Positions 57,624 to 64,000 of a DNA stretch of 64,000 bases are shown piece after piece (within the stretch, counting starts at the first letter, position 1; every line of letters starts with the position of its first letter). Below the pieces are notes generated by a model. The model saw only the letters and a list, made by a program, of their open reading frames with translations. It ran no database searches and was not told the origin of the DNA. This stretch comes from Diphasiastrum complanatum (lineage: Eukaryota; Streptophyta; Lycopodiopsida; Lycopodiales; Lycopodiaceae). Made by a program: the position numbers and the translations under genes. The DNA lies in contig CM055100.1 of NCBI GenBank assembly GCA_029204225.1, forward strand, positions 19,558,655-19,622,654, written 5' to 3'.

Positions 57624-58010
57624 AATATCGATTTTGTGCAAGAGAGGGGATGTTCATCAAATGGAGGTGAGTCGTAGCATGCACAAAATCAATATGTATG
57701 AAAAATAACGAGTGTTAAAGGCCAATATCGCTTCTGTGCACATGCGGTGTAGTAGGTCTTAGAGAGGAAAGAAGGACCTCGCACAAAAGCGATATCTGTA
57801 AAATTCGAGAGAATATATACATCAAATAGCAATACATAGGGATTAATATCGCTTCTATGTGCATAAGGTGCAGTTGGTCGGTGAGATAGAATGAATGTCA
57901 CGCACAGAAGTGATATTTGCAAAAATCGAAAAAAGAAAGAAAAAGTGAAACAGAAAGAGTACATTCGCTCTTCCCATTCTCCTCATGTCGCGTACATAAG
58001 CGATATCGCC
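57624..58010. repeat. Three tandem hairpin units with AATATCGCTTCTGTGC arms
   Basis: Paired arms: 57624-57639 with 57681-57695, 57724-57739 with 57781-57796, 57845-57862 with 57902-57917. Each pair is a 15-18 bp near-perfect inverted repeat about 41 bp apart. A fourth half-unit ACATAAGCGATATCG occurs near 57994-58008. Arms vary together (CGATTTTGTGC in unit 1, CGCTTCTGTGC in unit 2), keeping the pairing. Confidence 0.75.
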
Positions 58011-58021
58011 CTCCTGACTGA

Positions 58022-58471
58022 TACCATGGACAGGGTAAAATAGATCAAGAGGGACTTCTTTTCTCCCATTGTCGCGGACCTGCTTCCAGAAGAACTCTAC
58101 GTCCACCAAGGGGAGGTAGAAGAGCTAACATAAGTATGTGGATACAAGAGATTAGGAAATATCAGAGATCCACTGAGATGTTGATACCCAGAGCCTCATT
58201 TTATCGCACCATTCGCCAGATCACTAAAGAAAATCTGAGATCATATGTTAGGTTTACACCTGCGGCATTACAGTGCCTTCAGGAGGCAGCTCTTGAGGAT
58301 TCTTTTTTTATTTCCATTCATGCTAAGCGGGTAACTATTATGCCAAAGGATTTCCAACTTCTGTATAGACTGAAAATTAGATATTGTAGATTACACAAAG
58401 GGGCACCATCTGCACCAAGGGATGCTCCCCTTGATAGGACATATCTTTCTACCAAAATGCCTCATAAGTAG
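58022..58471 (+). pseudogene. Intronless histone-fold ORF related to H3 / centromeric H3
   Basis: 150 open codons. A basic leader (RRTLRPPRGGRRANIS) precedes EIRKYQRSTEMLIPRASFYR (alpha-N and alpha-1). Next are TIRQITKENL, RFTPAALQCLQEAA (alpha-2 start), and IHAKRVTIMPKDFQLLYRLK (loop 2, alpha-3). This is the H3 order. LIP after ST.xL, an IT ending of alpha-1 and KDF near alpha-3 are CenH3-like, where canonical H3 has LIRKLPF, EIAQDF and KDIQL. About eight residues of alpha-2 are missing between QEAA and EDSFFISIH. Plant CenH3 genes are split by introns; this copy is not, suggesting a processed copy or captured fragment. Start is uncertain (an ATG at 58136 lies just before the fold). Protein function is doubtful. 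Confidence 0.7.
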
Positions 58472-58772
58472 AAGGCCCCAAAAAAGGAGTAAGAAGTCCA
58501 CAACTACAAATCCCAAGAAGGCTAGGAGGATGACTCTACATCAATCCTCACCGTCTAGAGAGGATGCAGTTGTAGATGATAATTCACTGCAGGCTACTAT
58601 AAATACTTTCACATCTATTTTGGATAATCTTGTAGATACTATACAGCCTATTCTTGCCCACCCTCCTCCTCACAATTCTTCACAACCCACGACACAGCCT
58701 TTCATTGTCAACCTTATGTTAGAAATCAATGATAAACTTCATTGTTATTGTTTACGATGTACATTATGTTGA
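58422..58772 (+). other. Second open frame overlapping and following the histone-like ORF
   Basis: In another frame: a Lys/Arg-rich segment (RRPQKRSKKSTTTNPKKARR) then an amphipathic stretch NSLQATINTFTSILDNLVDT, a Pro-rich piece and LMLEINDKLHCYCLRCTLC. It could be a continuation of the histone-like protein after a frameshift, or unrelated. No family recognised. Confidence 0.3.
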
Positions 58773-59833
58773 CAACTGTGACCAACTGTCATTAGCTGTA
58801 GGCTAGTCTATTAGTCTACTAGTAGGTTTTCTCTCTCTATCAGGGTTCAGGGTTTATTTGTACATTTTACATTTTATATGAGGTAGTGTGATAGAGTGAT
58901 AGTGCATGTTCTTCTTCCGCCTTCTTGTGGTGATTGCTTATGGTGAATGCTTGACGTCGCATAACTAATTCTTGACACCCTATTGTTGCTCCTCCTCCTC
59001 CTTCAAAGCCTACTCCATTTATAGATTTTGAACAATATCTTCATTTTGAGAATGATATATTTGATGCCATTGATCTTATTGGCATGCCATTTTTGTTTAG
59101 AATAGATGAAATAGACATAGGTATAGATTTGATATAAATGACATTGTAGACATAAAAAATAGAAAGTCCTCAATAAGTGACAAAAGAGAGCACTCTTTTA
59201 TTGGAATAAAGATTTTATACATGATTTTATCAGAAGTTGCATCTAATTTTAATGCTCTTCTACAATATTGATTGTTGTTGGTAGCTCTTTGCAATTTGTG
59301 GTCAGCTCCTATCTCTTTTGTATCTGTAATAAAAAATCAAAAGTATCGGTGTACATTATCATTGTAGACTATTTTACTTTCATTTGAGTATTAGGTAAAC
59401 ATGCTGTAATCATCAAGTACTTACAAGTTTTCTGTTGACGATGAATTTGAAATAGTTGGGTAGGTCATCATTCTGTAGTAAGACCAATTCTGTTCTAATA
59501 TAGTCAACGCTCCCATGCTCCTCCACCTCTATCATAGCTAGAAAATGCTAATTGTATATAATGTTTATTTTTTTTCTTTGTGTATGACCATCTGTTTATA
59601 AATCTTGATCTAGTGGTATCCGAGTATCACCACTGTTTTTTATCTTTGATAATTGTAGGTCAGACTAAGCATTTGCTTTTCAATATGATAACGAAAAATC
59701 ATTAAAGATTTTTTGATCATGCAATCTATATTTCCGTTTGTCTTACTATTCCATCTTTTATCCATAAGATTTGACAAAATATCATCTAATAAATCCTTGC
59801 AAACAATTAAAGTTGGCATCCTTCTGACACTTG
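58773..59833. other. Unassigned sequence
   Basis: No supported gene. Short frames only, AT-rich. Confidence 0.35.
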
Positions 59834-60005
59834 TGTGAAGATTTCGCAAATTCTAGCTTGGTTAGTTTATACTTTCATGTAAATATGTAAATCTCACATG
59901 TGTGGAGCATGTTCCCACGTGTGGTGGGTAGGCCTAATCATGTTAGCTAATTTATGTCGAGTTTGAATAGTCAATAGGCCTCAAACTTGAGTTCTAGTGA
60001 GACAG
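59834..60005 (+). mobile_element. LTR fragment, TGTGAAG family
   Basis: TGTGAAGATTTCGCAAATTC followed by TAGCTTGG and GGAGCATGTTCCCACGTGTG matches the 38651 fragment closely. It may be the start of the 5' LTR belonging to the copia relic downstream, but the LTR end and primer site were not found. Confidence 0.5.
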
Positions 60006-60049
60006 TGACATTTGTCAGTTAATGTTAGGATTGAAACGCATCCATTTGG

Positions 60050-62880
60050 TGACCTAAGATCCGAATGCAAGACAACTCTGACTCCCAATCATGTGGTAAT
60101 CATGTGGTTCCTTGCGAGGTTACTATGAAGCATTAGAAGCGAGCTCAAATGTCAAGAACAGTACACCACATTGCAAGAAGCTATGGAAGATGCTATCAGA
60201 GAAGAGGATGAAGGATCCGACGATGATTCTTATCCAATAGCCCATCATCCAACTTCATCATCATTGTAAGGATCACCTAGTGAAGATACGACTAGATCTT
60301 GTTGCAAGCAACTAAAAGGACACCTGTGGAACAAAACCACCCAACCAATAGGAAATGTCTAGGCAATACCCTAGCTACTTCACCACCATGCTATGGTAAA
60401 TGAATGCAAGAGAGGAGGGGCTCTTGACTACTAGGATCTGAAAATCCAATAGGAAGATGGACGAGTTTCCACTAGTATATATTCTCTCTGATGAGGAGAG
60501 AATATTTCTCCTAGGATTCCCATGCAACCTAGAATAGCAATTGACCTCCTATTCTTGCATTATAGCATTCAAACACCATGCAAGTGCTCCTATGTCCAAT
60601 TATAGTTCTGGTCCCTCATATGATTATTGATTACTTACAGGCCAAGCTCGGAATGACAAGGCATAACCAATAACTATATACACTAGAGTGACCGGCTATC
60701 CATGTTAAGAATTATTCCGAATCTCTCAAGGCTTGCCAGCACCGCATGGCACAACAACCATAGTCGACCCCGATGACAATTCCAGCGCCACCCGCACTAG
60801 ATGTTGCACGGACAAGTTCAAGCCAAGACAAGGGCAAAGATGCAGCAGGGTCCAAGTTTTAGGACCAAGGCCTAGATGCTAGCCAAGGCACAGACTTGAG
60901 CCAAGATGAAGTAGGAGAGGATCATCAAGCATCTACCTCTCAAGGCTCTCGCACAATATTTTCCAGTTATGCTTTCCGCAAACGAAAGATGGTGGAGGAC
61001 GAAATCACCATTGTGGTAAAAGGGCTATTGGAAGAGTGAATGTCGCAAATTCCTGGTGGAACAAGGCAAGGGGAAACCAAAGCAAGCAGATAACCTTGTC
61101 GATGAGGGTGAGATTGAAAACTCTAGCATCTTCATATCTGCATTGTCATCTAATCAAGATGATCAAGCATGGTATATTGACTCGGGAGCCACAAGACACA
61201 TGACAGGTAACAAGAATTGGTTCAGTAGCTTGAAAGTGTTGGATAATGGAACGTCCATTTTACAAGCAAATGGTGATGTGTGCAAGATCAAGGGGATAGG
61301 CACCGTTTCAATCCAACTACCTGATGGCAAAAGCAGGATGATCAGGGAGGTACTTTACATACCAGGTTTGAAGAAAAATCTACTTTCTGTTGGAGTCATT
61401 ACTGATAAAAAGTTGTAAGTAGAATTTGCCCATGATCGTTGCTTTATAAAGGATGTGAACCAAAAGTTCAAAGCTATTGTGGATGAAGTAAGGGAGCCCA
61501 ATACAAAATTGTATAGGTTGAATGCTACAATCAAGGGGCAACATGGACTCGTATCATCCATTCCATCGCAAACTGAGTTGTGGCATAAGAGGCTTGGTCA
61601 CTTGAACTTAGGAAGCCTCAGTTTGATGAGAAAATTGGAGATGGTAACATGATTGCCAGTACTATACAAGACCACTTGAAATCGATGTGCGAATCATGTG
61701 ACAGATTTATGTGGGCCTATGAGGACCATGTCCTTAGGTAAAGCCTTTTATTTCATGACCTTTATTGATGATATGTCACGTAGGACGTGGATCTACTTCT
61801 TGAAGAAGAAATCGGATGCATTTGACAATTTCAAGAGCTTCAAAGCATTGGTAAAAAATCAGACAGGTAGGAAGATCAAAGTCCTAAGATCAGATAGTGG
61901 AGATGAGTACAAGTCTAGTGACTTCAATGATCTTTGTGATCAATGTGGGATGAAAAGACAATTTTCGCAAGCTCATACTCCTACTCTAAATGGTGTAGTT
62001 GAGCGCAAGAATCGTACGATTGTGGAAAGTGCCAGATCTATGCTAGCTGAGATGAAACTACCAAAAGATTTTTGGTCAGAAGCATGCAGTACGACAGTCT
62101 GTCTATCTTCAAAATAGAAGTTCTACCACTATCATACAAAAGATAACACCTGAGGAAGCATTCACAAAGAAGAAGCCAAAGGTGAACCACTTGCGAATCT
62201 TTGGATGTAAGGCCTTTGTACACATTCCTAAGAAAGAGAGACGTAAACTTGATGTAAAAGCTATCAAGTGTATATTCCTAGGATATGATGATCATGTGAA
62301 GAGCTATAGATGTTTTGATCCAGTGGAAAACAAAATCCATGTAAGTCGTGATGTTATCTTTGATGAATCCAAGATGTATGAAGATGAGGATGCTGAGAAG
62401 ATAGACACATCCAGTGGGAAAGATGGTATAGTGAGGATACCTCCTGATGATGATCCATTCATTGACCTTCCAAGTGATGAACATGAGGATACATCTCAAG
62501 ATACTACTTCTCAACCTCTAGAGACAGGTTAAAGAGGTAGAGACAAACCTTTTGGTGCAAGAAGGATTGAAGTTGCAGGTGACAAACGCAAGGAGAAGGA
62601 TGTACCGTGGGATACATTTTCACCAAGAAGCCGATCACCTGACAGGAAGCTCCCTAAATGGTTTGAGATTGTTGGAGAGCCGCGACATGGATGACTTTCC
62701 AGGATCATCTAGCTAGGGAGAGCTACGAAGATCAAGTCACATTTTGGTTGGCCTTTGCATTAGATGGATGTGAAATCTGGTTTTGTAAATGGTGAGTTAG
62801 AAGAAGAAGTGTTCATGGATCAACCTGAAGGCTTTGTAGTGAAGGGACAGGAAAATAAAGTATGTCGCTTTCATTGACTA
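60050..62880 (+). pseudogene. Ty1/copia retrotransposon 3, protease-integrase-partial RT
   Basis: A decayed gag (about 60120-61050) is followed by the protease segment AWYIDSGATRHMTGNKNWF (about 61169-61225), VLYIPGLKKNLLSVG, the integrase N-term ELWHKRLGHLNLGSL, and the core TDLCGPMRT...FYFMTFIDDMSRRTWIYF. KVLRSDSGDEYKS and HTPTLNGVVERKNRTIVESA come next (about 61700-62050), then the C-term FVHIPKKERRKLDVKAIKCI and GYDDHVKSYR. Only the start of RT remains (MDVKSGFVNGELEEEVFMDQ, 62770-62830). Most frames are short because of a few shifts and stops. The RT catalytic core, RNase H and 3' LTR are lost. Confidence 0.85.
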
Positions 62881-63110
62881 CAAGAATAAGCAATTTAATG
62901 TTTTAATGATATCTATGGGAGACATCTCACTTGAGAGGTTATATCGGTTAGATTCTTGGTACATCATAGAGAAAGATTACATCCTTTTACATAGATGATA
63001 ATTTTTTCATTCGTTTTAGGAATCAAAATCGATGCCAAAGAGCTCCAACCTAGCCTCATAGTGATTGACAGGCTTCCATCATACAAGTCATACATCATCA
63101 ACAATAGTAT

Positions 63111-63265
63111 TAGTAGCTCACATAGCTACAATCTCTATCACATCAAATGTTGATTCTCTATGTAGCTAGATACAACATAAGGTAGTAATAGTAGCTCACA
63201 TAGCTACAATCTCTATCACATCAAATTTAGATTCTCTATGCAGCTAGATACATGAAACATAAGGT
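63111..63265. repeat. 78-bp tandem duplication
   Basis: TAGTAGCTCACATAGCTACA with ATCTCTATCACATCAAAT and GATTCTCTATG.AGCTAGATAC occurs twice at 78-bp offset with few changes. Confidence 0.8.
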
Positions 63266-63394
63266 AGTTAGACAGATTGACCTTTATGTACATACCTTTA
63301 CTATATTTTCCAATATAAGTTGTTGGTTGTGCAAGAAACAACTTGCATGACTCAAAAGAATGTTGTGGCAATATTTGTCTTAAGATAATGAGTA

Positions 63395-63499
63395 ATTTGT
63401 CTTTAGTTATGGGAGATGTTTATACTTTTGTAGTTTCTTTATGCACACTTGAAATGTACTCAAAAGTCTTACGTACCTGTGGGTATATTAAAGACATTG

Positions 63500-63533
<34 letters not shown>

Positions 63534-63560
63534 TCTCTCAAAATCTCAATCTCTCTCTCT
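63395..63560 (+). mobile_element. LINE copy G, 3' end with (AC)n and TC tail
   Basis: 3' UTR motif ACTTGAAATGTACT, stem-loop GTACC-TGTG-GGTAT (63473-63486), AAAGACATTGATA, then (AC)13 (about 63501-63530) and TC-rich sequence. The coding part is not recognised, so it is a strongly 5'-truncated copy or one whose ORF is gone. Confidence 0.65.
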
Positions 63561-64000
63561 CTCTTGTTTAGAGTGATTGGTGGGCAGGTTCTAAGTTTTT
63601 GGGGAGATGCATAAAGATGAAAGGTTTGTGTTGACATAACTAGTCCTTGTTTGTTGGTACTACCATGCACAACTATGACAATGAGCTTGAAACTTCACCC
63701 AAAGCTTATGACACCTAGCAACTACTTTTTTTAGTGAAAGAATGGTAGGCATGTGTGTATAACACACCTTTTATAGTGGGCCTGATTCGTTGGGGGAAAA
63801 CAACTTTGGGCCAAAAAGTTAAGGCCTTTGGTCCTTTTTTCCACTTTGGGGGGGAACATGATGCATGTGGTAGGAGGGTCCCAATAATTAGGAGTCCAAC
63901 TTAATTGCCCAACCCAACCCCACATAACCCATGTGGAAGGTGGTGCCCAACCTTGTCATGCTTTTACTTCTTTCTATTTTCTGGATGCCAAAGAATACCA
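63561..64000. other. Unassigned sequence at the window edge
   Basis: No gene recognised. G-run GGGGGGG near 63849 and CCCAACCCAACCCC near 63909 are notable only for composition. Confidence 0.3.

Overview
The window is nuclear DNA of a land plant with a large, repeat-filled genome. The evidence is spliced genes with GT-AG introns, a plant-specific CBP60 (calmodulin-binding protein 60) gene, Ty1/copia and Ty3/gypsy LTR retrotransposons primed by initiator tRNA-Met, LINEs, and AT-rich intergenic DNA. Introns of 10 to 20 kb packed with retroelements are typical of gymnosperms (conifers, Ginkgo, cycads, gnetophytes). I infer a gymnosperm-like seed plant but cannot name the species.

Layout. 0-3.6 kb: retroelement relics and tandem repeats upstream of the gene. 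3.65-36.6 kb: one host gene on the + strand, CBP60, whose eight coding exons I reconstructed. Exons 1-2 lie at 4.1-4.4 kb, a lone 59-nt exon 3 lies at 15.2 kb, and exons 4-8 lie at 33.8-36.6 kb. Joined, they read as one 650-residue frame with the CBP60 domain and the C-terminal calmodulin-binding segment. Introns 2 (10.8 kb) and 3 (18.5 kb) hold almost all the transposons of the first half. These are two gypsy elements, two copia relics, an isolated LTR, and at least six copies or fragments of one LINE family, one of them (15.7-20.7 kb) full length and nearly intact. 36.6-47 kb: downstream intergenic DNA with a deleted copia-type element (38.9-42.2 kb), a 221-bp perfect tandem duplication and long (AG)n tracts. 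47.6-51.1 kb: a complete young non-coding LTR element with a 5-bp target duplication. 52.4-56.5 kb: two long direct copies of an LTR plus leader, with a GGCGCC-rich Gly/Ala/Ser module present three times. 57.6-58.8 kb: three tandem hairpin units followed by an intronless histone-fold ORF that looks like a centromeric histone H3 (CenH3) derivative. 59.8-63.6 kb: another copia relic and a LINE 3' end.

The most interesting system is the LINE family. Its copies share a C-terminal CxxC...H...C finger followed by PCNA-interacting (PIP-box-like) peptides. They also share a 3'-terminal stem-loop kept by compensatory base changes, a (TC)n microsatellite tail instead of poly(A), and a habit of sitting head to tail with a new copy starting exactly at the (TC)n tail of an older one. 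Most elements inside the CBP60 introns are antisense to the gene. All calls come from reading the sequence; no database search was possible.
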